Counted from the first letter of the stretch, positions 52,746-62,077 are shown. The stretch: 64,000 nucleotides of DNA from Veillonella agrestimuris (GCF_943193065.1 NZ_CALPCS010000003.1:62001-126000); one strand, 5' to 3'. Made by a program: numbers and translations. Notes: generated by a model from the sequence alone, not told the origin.

Positions 52746-55700
52746 ATGCAGCCTTTTGTTCATTTACATAGCCATTCTGAATTTAGTTTGCTCGATGGCA
52801 TTAGCCGGTTGTCTGATATGGTGCGCCGTGCCAAAGAATTGAATCAACCAGCCTTAGCGCTGACTGATCATGGCAATATGTATGCAGCTATTTATTTTTA
52901 TAAAGAATGTGTGGCCCAAGGAATTAAACCAATCATTGGATGTGAAGTCTATTTGACGGATCATACTCGATTTGACAAACCGGAAGGGCGAAGCAGGGAA
53001 AAACTGAAACATTTGATTCTCTTAGCAGAAACGATGGAAGGGTATCGTAATCTCGTTAAGATTGTTTCTAAATCATCTACAGAAGGCATGTATTTTCGGC
53101 CCCGCGTAGACAGAGATTTATTGCGCCAATATAATACTGGTATTATTGCTCTCAGCGCTTGCGTTCAAGGGGAGATTCCGCAACTGATTTTACAAGATAA
53201 TTTAGATGGCGCTCGCCGTGCTATTGAGTGGTATATAGAAACTTATGGGAAAGATAATTTCTTTTTAGAAATTCAAAATCATGGTTTGCCTGAAGAATTG
53301 CGAGCTGAGCAAGTATTGTGTGAATTGGCTAAGGAATACGATCTCGGTGTAGTGGCGTCTAATGACTTCCATTATGTTATGCAAGAAGATGCAGATGCGC
53401 AAGATATTCGCGTATGTATCCAAACGGGGCGACGTCGTGCTGAAACAGATCGATTAAAGTTCCCTAATGATCAATTCTATATGAAAAGCGGCGATGAAAT
53501 GGCCGAACTATTTGGACATATTCCAGGAGCTATTGAAAATACCCTTGTTATTGCGGACCGTTGTAATGTAGAATTCCGCTTTGATGAGCATCATTTGCCT
53601 CGTTTTGATGTACCCGTAGGGGAAACGTCACAGTCTTATTTGCGTAAGGTCTGTGAAAGTGAGATTCCTCGCCTTTATGGAGAGTATAGCGATGTATTGA
53701 AGGAACGGCTCGATTACGAATTAGATGTTATCGGCAAAATGGGATTTGAAGATTACTTCCTCATCGTTTGGGACTACGTTCGTTATGCTCGGGAGCACGA
53801 TATTTTAGTAGGCCCTGGAAGGGGGTCAGCGGCAGGATCCGTAGTAGCTTATTTGTTAGGTATTACCGGTCTTGACCCATTAAAGTATGACTTACTTTTT
53901 GAACGATTCCTCAATCCAGAACGTATTAGTATGCCTGATATTGATATTGACTTCTGTTATGAGCGAAGAGGGGAAACTATCGAATACGTTACTCGTAAAT
54001 ATGGGCAAGAGCGAGTTTCTCAGATTATTACCTTTGGTACAGAAGCAGCTCGCGCCGTTATTCGCGACGTAGGACGGGTTCTCGATTTGCCATTAGCGGA
54101 AGTGAATCGCATTGCTAAAATGATTCCTAACGAATTGGGTATTACGTTGGAAAAGGCTTTAAAAGGGAAAGATTTAAAAGCTCTTTACGATGCAGATCCC
54201 AATGTGCGAGAACTATTTGATTTTGGCCAAAAGCTAGAAGGTATTGCTCGTAATTCCTCGACGCATGCAGCGGGTGTTGTAATTTCTGCTGATGCTTTAG
54301 ATGACCATGTACCGGTACAAAACTCCAATGAAGAAGGCTTTGTAACGCAATACGATAAAGATAATATTGAAGAGTTAGGACTCTTAAAAATGGACTTTTT
54401 AGGGCTCCGTACATTGACGGTAATGAACGATGCTTTGAAGTTGATCAAAGCCAATCGTGGTATTGATTTAGACCTTGATGCTATTCCTCTTGATGATAAA
54501 GCAGCCTGTGATATTCTCACGAAAGGTGATACATCCGGTGTATTTCAATTAGAATCAGATGGGATTACGAAGCTTGTAATGGATTTAAAACCTGAGCACT
54601 TCGAAGACCTCATTCCTCTAGTGGCTTTATATCGACCAGGACCGCTAGGGTCTGGCATGGTAGAAGACTTTATTGCTCGCCGTCATGGCAAACGGAAAGT
54701 AACGTATTTGCATCCTATTTTAGAACCTATCTTGAAAGATACCTTCGGGGTTATTCTTTACCAAGAACAAGTTATGCAAATCGCCTCTGCTATGGGGGGG
54801 TTCTCCCTCGGTCAAGCGGATTTGATGCGCCGTGCTATGGGGAAAAAGAAAGAATCTGTTCTTAAAGCGCAACGGGAATCATTCGTAGCTGGTGCTATTG
54901 CTAATAATATTAGTGAAAGCATTGCTAATGAAGTATTCGATTTACTTGTATACTTTGCAGGGTATGGTTTTAACAAGTCACATAGTGCGGCTTATGCTTA
55001 TATTGCGTATCAAACAGCGTATTTAAAAGCCCATTATTTCCCAGAATTTATGGCTGCTACGATGACGAGCTTTATGCAGAATATGGATAAGTTAACGTAC
55101 TATATCAATTCTTGTAAAAAGCATAATGTACAGGTATTAGGGCCAGATGTAAACTATTCTGAACGAAGCTTTACAGTACAAGGCGATGCGATTCGCTTTG
55201 GTTTAGGTGGTATCAAGCATGTTGGTGAAAATGCTATTGCCAAACTTATCCAAGAACGAGTAGAACATGGTTTGTACACAGGGATAATGGATTTCTGTCG
55301 CCGCGTAGATAGCAAAGTTGTCAATAAACGTCTCTTAGAGAGTTTAATCCGCTGCGGTGCGATGGATGGTTTCAAAGAAAACCGCAACCAGCTCTTAAAC
55401 ATGTATGAAAGCGCTCAAAGTATTGGTGCCAAACAGCAAAAGAATGAAGCTTTAGGCACGATGAGTCTCTTCGGTGATGCTGAAGAAGATGGAGATGTAT
55501 TGTTGATTCCTGATTTGCCTGATTTGTCAGAAGACGATAAATTGCGGGACGAAAAGGAATATACAGGCTTTTATATTACAGGCCATCCATTGCAAAGTTA
55601 TATGCGTGAAATGGAGGGGTTCTTTGAATTAGGCCAATTGATGGAAGAAGCGGAACGTTTTGACGGACAAAGCATAACCTTTGGAGGATTGATTGCAGAA

Positions 55701-56153
55701 AAATCAGACCGCATGACGAAACGAAATGAAGTGATGAGCATTTTGCGCATTGAAGACTTCTCCGGTTCCGGTCAAGTCGTAGCATTCCCTAAAGTATATA
55801 GTCAAAGTCAACCGTTCTTGGCTGTCGATATGGTCGTAAAAGTACAAGGACGTATTGATGCAGACGAAAAAGGTGTCCAAATTATTGCTGATCGAATCAG
55901 TCCGCTGAAAGTTAATTACAATACGGCTCGACAAGTTGATATTCACATCCGCAATGCTTATGACACACCAGAGAATAGTGAGGCTTTAAAGCAACTCTTA
56001 TCATCCCTTACAGGGACTGTGCCGACAACGCTATTGTTGCACAAATCGAGAAAGCGCATTAATTTACCAGAGAATTTGTGTTTTACTCCTGATAAAGAAA
56101 CAATTCGTCAGATAGAAGCGATTTTAGGAGAAGGTGCAGTAGAGATACGATAG
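52746..56153 (+). CDS. dnaE: DNA polymerase III alpha subunit
   Basis: 1135 residues. The N-terminal PHP domain has HLHSHSEFSLLDGISR (about 5-20). The polymerase core has the catalytic Asp motif PDIDIDFCYERR (about 397-408), GPGRGSAAGSVVAYL and RPGPLGSGMVEDFI, then the helix-hairpin-helix and the OB-fold domain (from about 1000, ITFGGLIAEK). It replicates the chromosome with the beta clamp. AAGGAGGTGTACC is a strong binding site. It is DnaE1-type by length; whether PolC is also present cannot be told here. Confidence 0.96.
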   Translation: MQPFVHLHSHSEFSLLDGISRLSDMVRRAKELNQPALALTDHGNMYAAIYFYKECVAQGIKPIIGCEVYLTDHTRFDKPEGRSREKLKHLILLAETMEGYRNLVKIVSKSSTEGMYFRPRVDRDLLRQYNTGIIALSACVQGEIPQLILQDNLDGARRAIEWYIETYGKDNFFLEIQNHGLPEELRAEQVLCELAKEYDLGVVASNDFHYVMQEDADAQDIRVCIQTGRRRAETDRLKFPNDQFYMKSGDEMAELFGHIPGAIENTLVIADRCNVEFRFDEHHLPRFDVPVGETSQSYLRKVCESEIPRLYGEYSDVLKERLDYELDVIGKMGFEDYFLIVWDYVRYAREHDILVGPGRGSAAGSVVAYLLGITGLDPLKYDLLFERFLNPERISMPDIDIDFCYERRGETIEYVTRKYGQERVSQIITFGTEAARAVIRDVGRVLDLPLAEVNRIAKMIPNELGITLEKALKGKDLKALYDADPNVRELFDFGQKLEGIARNSSTHAAGVVISADALDDHVPVQNSNEEGFVTQYDKDNIEELGLLKMDFLGLRTLTVMNDALKLIKANRGIDLDLDAIPLDDKAACDILTKGDTSGVFQLESDGITKLVMDLKPEHFEDLIPLVALYRPGPLGSGMVEDFIARRHGKRKVTYLHPILEPILKDTFGVILYQEQVMQIASAMGGFSLGQADLMRRAMGKKKESVLKAQRESFVAGAIANNISESIANEVFDLLVYFAGYGFNKSHSAAYAYIAYQTAYLKAHYFPEFMAATMTSFMQNMDKLTYYINSCKKHNVQVLGPDVNYSERSFTVQGDAIRFGLGGIKHVGENAIAKLIQERVEHGLYTGIMDFCRRVDSKVVNKRLLESLIRCGAMDGFKENRNQLLNMYESAQSIGAKQQKNEALGTMSLFGDAEEDGDVLLIPDLPDLSEDDKLRDEKEYTGFYITGHPLQSYMREMEGFFELGQLMEEAERFDGQSITFGGLIAEKSDRMTKRNEVMSILRIEDFSGSGQVVAFPKVYSQSQPFLAVDMVVKVQGRIDADEKGVQIIADRISPLKVNYNTARQVDIHIRNAYDTPENSEALKQLLSSLTGTVPTTLLLHKSRKRINLPENLCFTPDKETIRQIEAILGEGAVEIR

Positions 56154-56164
56154 AACCATTAATT

Positions 56165-56173
56165 TGGTATAAT
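56165..56173 (+). promoter_or_regulatory. Extended -10 promoter of pyk
   Basis: TGG then TATAAT (56168-56173), in a 64-bp gap between dnaE and pyk. -35 not clear. Confidence 0.55.
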
Positions 56174-56217
56174 ACATATAGAGTTACTATAGAACGTCAA
56201 TCAATATAGGAGGACCC

Positions 56218-57966
56218 ATGAAACGAACAAAAATCGTTTGTACTGTTGGACCTGGTACAGATAAACCAGGTGTATTGGAAAATATGATGCGCGGCGGCAT
56301 GAATGTGGCGCGCTTTAATTTCTCTCACGGTTCTCATGAAGAGCAAGCTGAACGGATGCAGATGGTCCGTGATGCGGCGATGATCGTACAAAAGCCAATT
56401 GCTCTTCTTCTCGATACAAAAGGCCCAGAAGTACGCCTCGGATTATTTAAAGAAGGTAAAGTATTCTTAGAGGCAGGGCAAACTTTCACATTGACTACTG
56501 ACGAGGTGGAAGGAACAAAAGAAATTAGTTCTGTTAATCATAAAGGCCTAACTCAAGATGTGTCGGTAGGGGATAAGATTTTACTCGCTGATGGCCTTGT
56601 TACATTGATGATTACGGCTATTGAAGGGAATTCGATTACTACCACTGTAGAAAATAGCGGTGAAATTGGGAACCGGAAACGCGTTGCTGTTCCTGGTGTA
56701 GCCCTCAGCTTACCGCCTGTATCAGAGAAAGACGAAGAAGATTTGCGCTTTGGCTGCCGTCAAGGTGTGGACTTCATAGCAGCTTCTTTCATGCAACGCG
56801 GTAAAGATATTGTTGCCATTCGTCGCATTATTGAATCGGAACAAAAAGATATTAAAATTATTGCGAAAATTGAAAATGCAGAAGGCGTAAAAAATATCGA
56901 TGAAATTTTAGAAGTTGCGGATGGACTTATGGTGGCTCGTGGCGATTTAGGTGTTGAAATTCCTGCAGAAGAAGTGCCTGTATTGCAAAAGATGATGATC
57001 GAAAAATGCAATCGCCTTGGAAAGCCTGTTATTACGGCTACGCAAATGTTAGAATCTATGATTCAAAACCCCCGTCCTACGAGAGCGGAAGCTAGTGATG
57101 TGGCCAATGCTATTTTAGACGGTACTGATGCTATTATGTTATCTGGTGAAACGGCAAATGGCTCTTATCCTGTGGAAGCGGTAGAAACGATGACCCGTAT
57201 TGCAGAAGTAACTGAGCAATCCGTCATTTATGATTATCAAAGCCGTATGCAAGGCGGTACTGATTTGACGACTACTGATGCGGTATGTTTAGCAGGTGTA
57301 CGCATTGCGCGTGACTTAGGAGCGGCAGCTATTTTGACTTGTACTGAATCTGGTCATACAGCAATTAGCGTAGCTCGTCACAGACCAGATTGTAAAATTA
57401 TTGCTATTACTCCGCACGAAGAAACTGTGCGCCGTATGCAATTGTGCTGGGGTGTAGAGGCGATCAAAGGGGAAGGTATCATCAATTCTGATGAAATGGT
57501 AAAAAAAGCCATTACTACTGCATTAGGGGCTAATGCTATAGAGTCTGGTGATTTAGTCGTTGTTACCGCTGGCGTTCCATCTGGTGCAACAGGGACGACA
57601 AATATGATTCGCGTTCATATTGCCGGTCAAGTATTGTTATCTGGCAATGGTATTTTGCGGAAATCTGCAACTGGTCGTATCTTTATTGCCGCTAATCATA
57701 AAGATAATTACGAATCCTTTGAAGCTGGTGATATCCTTGTAGTTGGTACTATGGAGCCTGAATTAATGACTATTGCTAAGCGAGCAGGTGGCATTATTTC
57801 TGTAGAAGATGGCTATACTTCTGATAGTGCTATTGCTGGTATTACTTATGGTATTCCTGTTATTTTAGGGGCTAAAGATGCTCACGATATTCTCTTGGAA
57901 GGTCAAGAAGTAACTATCGATGGTGAACGTGGCAAAGTCTTTGCTGGCATTGCTAATGCCAGATAA
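56218..57966 (+). CDS. pyk: Pyruvate kinase with C-terminal phosphohistidine domain
   Basis: 582 residues, about 110 longer than the E. coli enzymes. It converts phosphoenolpyruvate and ADP to pyruvate and ATP. KIVCTVGPGT, NFSHGSHEE, DTKGPEVR, IAKIENAEGV (active-site Lys and Glu), MVARGDLGVE and TATQMLESM are intact. The last 100 residues (from about 480, NGILRKSATGRIF, GISVEDGYTSDSAIAG) form the extra domain related to PEP-utilising swivelling domains, known from Bacillus pyruvate kinases. AGGAGGACCC precedes the ATG. The stop lies in a 10-bp tandem repeat. Confidence 0.96.
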   Translation: MKRTKIVCTVGPGTDKPGVLENMMRGGMNVARFNFSHGSHEEQAERMQMVRDAAMIVQKPIALLLDTKGPEVRLGLFKEGKVFLEAGQTFTLTTDEVEGTKEISSVNHKGLTQDVSVGDKILLADGLVTLMITAIEGNSITTTVENSGEIGNRKRVAVPGVALSLPPVSEKDEEDLRFGCRQGVDFIAASFMQRGKDIVAIRRIIESEQKDIKIIAKIENAEGVKNIDEILEVADGLMVARGDLGVEIPAEEVPVLQKMMIEKCNRLGKPVITATQMLESMIQNPRPTRAEASDVANAILDGTDAIMLSGETANGSYPVEAVETMTRIAEVTEQSVIYDYQSRMQGGTDLTTTDAVCLAGVRIARDLGAAAILTCTESGHTAISVARHRPDCKIIAITPHEETVRRMQLCWGVEAIKGEGIINSDEMVKKAITTALGANAIESGDLVVVTAGVPSGATGTTNMIRVHIAGQVLLSGNGILRKSATGRIFIAANHKDNYESFEAGDILVVGTMEPELMTIAKRAGGIISVEDGYTSDSAIAGITYGIPVILGAKDAHDILLEGQEVTIDGERGKVFAGIANAR

Positions 57967-57990
57967 TGTTAGATAATGTTAGATAATGTT
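57961..57990 (+). repeat. Three tandem copies of AGATAATGTT across the pyk stop
   Basis: AGATAATGTT is repeated exactly three times; the first copy contains the TAA stop of pyk (57964-57966). A partial fourth copy (AGAATATT) follows. Because the unit is 10 bp, copy number changes would lie behind the stop and would not alter the protein. Confidence 0.9.
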
Positions 57991-58102
57991 AGAATATTCT
58001 TGATTGTCTATCTAGTGCTGGTTTTGTGCGAAGTCATACTGACTGTTGTTCATTGATAGATGAACAAAACTATGGATTGTTGAATATAATAGTCGGTTTA
58101 TA

Positions 58103-58138
58103 AGATAATAACGGGGTCCCAGAGGGGCCCCGTTATCT
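58103..58138 (+). other. Strong GC-rich hairpin after pyk without T-run
   Basis: AACGGGGTCCC and GGGGCCCCGTT pair over 11 bp (one T-G pair) with outer ATA bases, loop AGA. There is no U-tract (ATCTGGTG follows), so it may be a weak terminator or an mRNA end stabiliser. It divides the 234-bp gap between pyk and the BI-1 gene, in which I see no coding frame. Confidence 0.6.
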
Positions 58139-58157
58139 GGTGTTTATCGAAAAAATT

Positions 58158-58166
58158 TGGTATAAT
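58158..58166 (+). promoter_or_regulatory. Extended -10 promoter of the BI-1 gene
   Basis: TGG then TATAAT, identical in the -10 part to the pyk promoter (AATTTGGTATAAT in both). -35 not clear. Confidence 0.55.
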
Positions 58167-58200
58167 TAAAAGGTAATACACGAATAGTATAGGAGGAAAT

Positions 58201-58947
58201 ATGAATCCATATATGACACAAAGTCCATCCCCATCGGATGTAGCTTTAGTAGAAAATATTGTATCTCAACGTTTAAAAGGTTCTATTTTATGGATGGTAG
58301 TTGGTTTGTTGACGACCATGGGAATGGGGATTGCAACGCTGATGAATCCATCTTGGGCTCGATTTGCCTTAGAGAATTTTAATATTTTGCTTCTTGTAGA
58401 AATTGGTGTTGTATTCTTGTTTAGTATGCGTACCTATTCTGCTAATGTCATGACCTTACGAGGCATGTTTTTCTTATATAGTGCTTTAAATGGTGTAACT
58501 TTATCGATTGTATCTGCCGCTTATGGCATTATGGAAGCTACAGTGCCCGCTCTAGTAGGGGCATTGGCTTTCTTTGTTGCTTTCTCCATTGTGGGGTTAA
58601 CAACAAAGCGGAATTTATCTGGTTTAGCGCCTTATTTAGGGGCTGCCGTATTAGGTATGATCATTGTAAGCTTAGTTTTTATGGCTGGTAACTATTTCAA
58701 TATTGGTTGGATTAGTGCTATTAGCTATAGCTCTTTCAGTCTTTTCATGGGTTATGCGGGGGTTATTGTATTCTCTATCTTCACTGCTGTAGATATGAAT
58801 ATGATTAAAAATACTGTTACTCGTTTAGCTTTAACAGAAGATGAAACAATCCTTGATCGTGTTGAAATCGCTGGAGCTCTTAGCTTATATCTAGACTTTA
58901 TCAACCTTTTCTTATCTTTATTGCGTATTTTTGGCAATAAAAAATAA
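58201..58947 (+). CDS. Bax inhibitor-1 (YbhL/YccA) family membrane protein
   Basis: 248 residues with seven hydrophobic segments after a short polar N-terminus; the GVTLSIVSAAYG, VGLTTKRNLS and EIAGALSLYLDFINLFLSLLRI segments are the family hallmarks. The two conserved Asp residues near the end (VDMN region and LYLDF) line the pore of the bacterial homologue BsYetJ, a pH-sensitive calcium leak. The physiological role here is unknown. AGGAGGAAAT precedes the ATG. The LysR gene begins 12 bp after the stop and may be co-transcribed. Confidence 0.9.
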   Translation: MNPYMTQSPSPSDVALVENIVSQRLKGSILWMVVGLLTTMGMGIATLMNPSWARFALENFNILLLVEIGVVFLFSMRTYSANVMTLRGMFFLYSALNGVTLSIVSAAYGIMEATVPALVGALAFFVAFSIVGLTTKRNLSGLAPYLGAAVLGMIIVSLVFMAGNYFNIGWISAISYSSFSLFMGYAGVIVFSIFTAVDMNMIKNTVTRLALTEDETILDRVEIAGALSLYLDFINLFLSLLRIFGNKK

Positions 58948-58959
58948 CAGGAGTAACCT

Positions 58960-59877
58960 ATGGATGATAGAGAATGGCGCACCTTTGTAACTGTTGTAGA
59001 TGAAGGTAATATTACAAAAGCTGCAGAAAAATTGTTTATCTCTCAGCCAGCGCTTAGCTATCGCTTGCGTAACATGGAGGAAACTGTAGGGCATTCTCTG
59101 GTATTGCGTACAGCAGAAGGGATTACCTTAACGCCTCAAGGTGAAATTTATTATGAATATTGCAAACGCATGATTCATGATAAAGAAACATTGGAATATC
59201 AATTGCTTTCTTCTACAGGTAAAATACAAGGGACTTTAAAAATTGCATCGTCTATTAATTTTGCAGACTATGAATTACCATTGTTGCTAAAATCATTTAG
59301 AGAACAATATCCCGATGTGCATATTCAAGTGAAGACTGCCTATAGTCAACAGATTGTGAAAATGTTTAAATCTGGTGAGTGCATGGTTGCCTTTGCTCGT
59401 GGTGGTTATGAAATGCCTGGGCAGTCCGAATTGCTATTAGAGGAACCGTATTGTTTGGTCTATAAAGATTTAGTGGCACCTAAAGAATTAGCAAAAGTAC
59501 CATTTATTCGATATCAAACCGATGTATCTGTTACAAATATTATTGAAAACTGGTGCGATGAACATTTCGAAGGGCCTCCTACAGTAGGGATGGAGGTTAA
59601 TTCGATGAGTACGTGTCGTCACTTTGTACGGGCTGGTCTTGGATGGTCTATATTGCCTTATATGGGCCTAGGTACTTGTAAAGATCGAGATATCTATGTC
59701 AGTCCTTTACGAGATATGGCTGGTAATCTCATCACTCGAGATACTCATATGATCTATACAAAAGAAGCGAGTAATTTAGTAGCGGTTAAAACATTTATTG
59801 ATTATGTACGGACTACTTATAAGCAACAGTCCGTAGTAGACCATAGCATCTTTAGAGAATATGGGGTGCAGTCATAA
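58960..59877 (+). CDS. LysR-family transcriptional regulator
   Basis: 305 residues. The N-terminal winged HTH (1-60, FVTVVDEGNITKAAEKLFISQPALSYRLRNMEE) is followed by a substrate-binding domain from about 90 with LKIASSINFADYELPLLLKSF. It acts as a DNA-binding regulator, usually a tetramer that responds to a small metabolite. It is not divergent from the target, as is usual for LysR, but the citT-citDEF genes begin 357 bp downstream and are the likely target. That link is inferred. The ligand may be citrate. Confidence 0.92.
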   Translation: MDDREWRTFVTVVDEGNITKAAEKLFISQPALSYRLRNMEETVGHSLVLRTAEGITLTPQGEIYYEYCKRMIHDKETLEYQLLSSTGKIQGTLKIASSINFADYELPLLLKSFREQYPDVHIQVKTAYSQQIVKMFKSGECMVAFARGGYEMPGQSELLLEEPYCLVYKDLVAPKELAKVPFIRYQTDVSVTNIIENWCDEHFEGPPTVGMEVNSMSTCRHFVRAGLGWSILPYMGLGTCKDRDIYVSPLRDMAGNLITRDTHMIYTKEASNLVAVKTFIDYVRTTYKQQSVVDHSIFREYGVQS

Positions 59878-59956
59878 GTAAATGTTATGAATCGCCTTTT
59901 ATTTCAGTCATAGTGTATCGGTATAGAGATAGACATAATTTAATAGAAATGTAGAT

Positions 59957-60001
59957 AAAGTGCATGGAGTATTCTAATTGAGAAAACCCATGCACTTTTT
60001 G
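59957..60001 (+). terminator. Intrinsic terminator after the LysR gene
   Basis: AAAGTGCATGG and CCATGCACTTT form an 11-bp perfect stem with a 20-nt loop, running into TTTTT. Confidence 0.9.
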
Positions 60002-60234
60002 CATATTGGAGGGTTAAAATATACCTAAAATGCATAAATGGTATGATAAGTAGGTATAAATTTTTTTATAACCCCTATAAAGAACTTATATTTTTCTAGG
60101 TATTGTATTGTCAGTATAATGACAGTAGATTTACTTTCGAAATCTAGGTACTTATCTTGTACGATAGATTTTGAGAAATTATATTATTTGATTTTATTTA
60201 TGTTTGCCTGTGTTTGTACGAGAAAGGAAATGAC
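60002..60234 (+). promoter_or_regulatory. citT control region: TATAAT box, dyad and leader hairpin
   Basis: The region holds TATAAT (60115-60120) without a standard -35, a dyad TGTCA-N6-TGACA across it (60109-60124), and a hairpin in the leader: TCGAAATCTA with TAGATTTTGA (10 bp, one wobble) enclosing GTAC/GTAC (60137-60174). The lack of a -35 box suggests a promoter that needs an activator, such as the LysR protein just upstream. AAAGGA at 60224-60229 is the ribosome binding site. No coding frame is seen in the 356-bp gap. Confidence 0.5.
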
Positions 60235-61659
60235 ATGGACAGAATTTTGAAATTAGCCGTACTTGTGCTAATACCAATTATTATGTGGTTTACCACTCCT
60301 CCAGAAGGCTTATCTGTTGAAGCTTGGAGATTATTAGGTTTCTATTTATCCGCTATCGTTGGTTTAGTATTAAAACCTTGGCCAGCTCCAGTAGTATTAT
60401 TAGTTTCTATCGCAGCATCTGCTATTTTCTTAGATAATGCGAAAAATGTTTTAACTGGTTATGCATCTACAACTCTTTGGCTTGTATTTGCTGCCTTCTC
60501 TTTGAGTGTAGCATTCGTAAAAACTGGCCTTGGTCGTCGTATTGCATACCATATGATTAGTGCGTTCGGCTCTACAGTTCTTCGTTTAGGCTATGTAACG
60601 GCTCTTCTTGACTTCGTAATCTCCCCTGTAACGCCTTCCAACACTGCGCGTTCTGGTGGTATTGTATTCCCTATCATGAATGCTGTTGCTAAAGCATTGG
60701 GCTCCGAGCCTGGAGAAACTGCTCGCAAAGCTGGTTCTTATTTAATGGTTAACACATACATGGTAACAAAAGTAACAAGCTTAATGTTTGCTACTGCGAT
60801 GGCTCCAAACTTATTGGCAGCTGACTTTATGCAAAAAATTCTTGGTGTAGATTTGAACTGGGGCTTCTGGGCCATGGCGATGATCGTACCAGGTCTCGTT
60901 ATGTTATTAGTAGTACCTGCAGTAATTTACGCTGTAGAACGTCCAACATTAACTACTTTGGATAACAAAAAAATCGCTCGTGAAGGTCTTGAAGAATTAG
61001 GACCAATGAAAACTAGCGAAAAAACATTGGTTGGTATTTTCTTCTTAGCATTATTAGGTTGGGCAATGCCTTCCGTATTGGAACAAGGTTTTGGTATTGA
61101 AGTAGATATCAGTACAACTGGTGTAGCTTTAGTAGCCATGGGCTTGAGCTTAGTTTGTGGGGTTATCACTTGGGATGATATGTTACAAACTAAAGGTGCA
61201 TGGAATACATACATCTGGTTTGGTGGTATTATCGGCTTGTCCAGTGCATTATCTAAAGTAAAATTCTTTGACTGGTTATCTGGCTTCATGCAAGCTAATA
61301 TCAACTTCGGGGACAATGCACTTGTGGCGTTGATCATCATCGGTGTCTTAAGTATTGCTGTTCGTTACTTATTCGCTTCTGGTAGTGCGTATGTAGTAGC
61401 TATGTTACCAGTATTCCTAACTGTAGGTTATGCCGCAGGCGCAAACCCTGTAGCCTTAGCTCTTATGTTGGCAGCGACAAACTCCTATGGTGGTTCCTTA
61501 ACTCACTACGGCGGTGCAGCAGCTCCAATTATCTTCGGTGCTGGCTACAATGAAGTTAATCGTTGGTGGATTGTAGGTGCTATCGTAGCAATCGTATGTT
61601 TTATTATTACAATGACTGTCGGTTATGCATGGTGGGACTTATTGGGTATCCTAGGTTAA
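60235..61659 (+). CDS. citT: DASS-family anion transporter (CitT-like citrate carrier)
   Basis: 474 residues from ATG 60235 (AAAGGA 5 bp upstream; the TTG 21 bp upstream has no support). It has about 11-12 hydrophobic segments and the DASS signatures: DFVISPVTPSNTARSGGI (the SNT motif) near 135 and LALMLAATNSYGGSLTHYGGAAAPI (second TNS motif) near 425. Members exchange or symport citrate, succinate, tartrate or malate. The citrate lyase genes that follow make citrate uptake in exchange for succinate or another dicarboxylate the best guess. The last base runs into a 148-bp gap with a weak terminator. Confidence 0.9.
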   Translation: MDRILKLAVLVLIPIIMWFTTPPEGLSVEAWRLLGFYLSAIVGLVLKPWPAPVVLLVSIAASAIFLDNAKNVLTGYASTTLWLVFAAFSLSVAFVKTGLGRRIAYHMISAFGSTVLRLGYVTALLDFVISPVTPSNTARSGGIVFPIMNAVAKALGSEPGETARKAGSYLMVNTYMVTKVTSLMFATAMAPNLLAADFMQKILGVDLNWGFWAMAMIVPGLVMLLVVPAVIYAVERPTLTTLDNKKIAREGLEELGPMKTSEKTLVGIFFLALLGWAMPSVLEQGFGIEVDISTTGVALVAMGLSLVCGVITWDDMLQTKGAWNTYIWFGGIIGLSSALSKVKFFDWLSGFMQANINFGDNALVALIIIGVLSIAVRYLFASGSAYVVAMLPVFLTVGYAAGANPVALALMLAATNSYGGSLTHYGGAAAPIIFGAGYNEVNRWWIVGAIVAIVCFIITMTVGYAWWDLLGILG

Positions 61660-61726
61660 TCAATTATTAATCTTATATAACAAGTGTATATAACCTCTAT
61701 ATGAGGATGTATAAGTTCTAGTAAGG

Positions 61727-61757
61727 GGCTAGACATGGCAAAATGTCTAGCCTTTTG
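61727..61757 (+). terminator. Possible partial terminator between citT and citD
   Basis: GGCTAGACAT and ATGTCTAGCC are perfect 10-nt arms with a 6-nt loop followed by only TTTT. It may lower citDEF relative to citT or stabilise the citT message. Confidence 0.65.
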
Positions 61758-61807
61758 CTACAAGTAAAAGAATATGATAATTATATTCATTACAGAAAGG
61801 ATGCAAC

Positions 61808-62077
61808 ATGGCACAATTAGTAAAAGCAGCACAAGCTGGCTTCGACGAAAAAAATGATGCATTAGTAACGGTGGAACCGATTGCTAGTGGTATCGAAATT
61901 GAATTAACATCCAAAGTTATGCGTCAATATGGCGAACAAATTAAAGCGCTTATTTTAAAAACAGTACAAGACGCTGGATTTGATGGCGTAAAAGTAATTG
62001 TTCAAGATAAAAATGCTTGGGATTATACTATTAAAGCTCGCATCTTAGGTGCATTAGAAAGGGGGAGCAAAGCATAA
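61808..62077 (+). CDS. citD: Citrate lyase acyl carrier protein (gamma subunit), lacking the usual serine
   Basis: 89 residues, family length, cytoplasmic. In citrate lyase CitD carries a phosphoribosyl-dephospho-CoA group on a serine (Ser14 in Klebsiella, motif AGTLESSD), which holds the acetyl and citryl groups. The same stretch here reads AGFDEKND (10-17), so Lys15 stands at that position and Asn16 next to it; the first serine is Ser27. The rest (VTVEP, GIEIELTSKVMRQYGEQIKALI, VQDKNAWDYTIKARI) fits CitD well. The gene ends at the citE ATG (TAATGG). The product may be an atypical or inactive carrier. Confidence 0.88.
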   Translation: MAQLVKAAQAGFDEKNDALVTVEPIASGIEIELTSKVMRQYGEQIKALILKTVQDAGFDGVKVIVQDKNAWDYTIKARILGALERGSKA

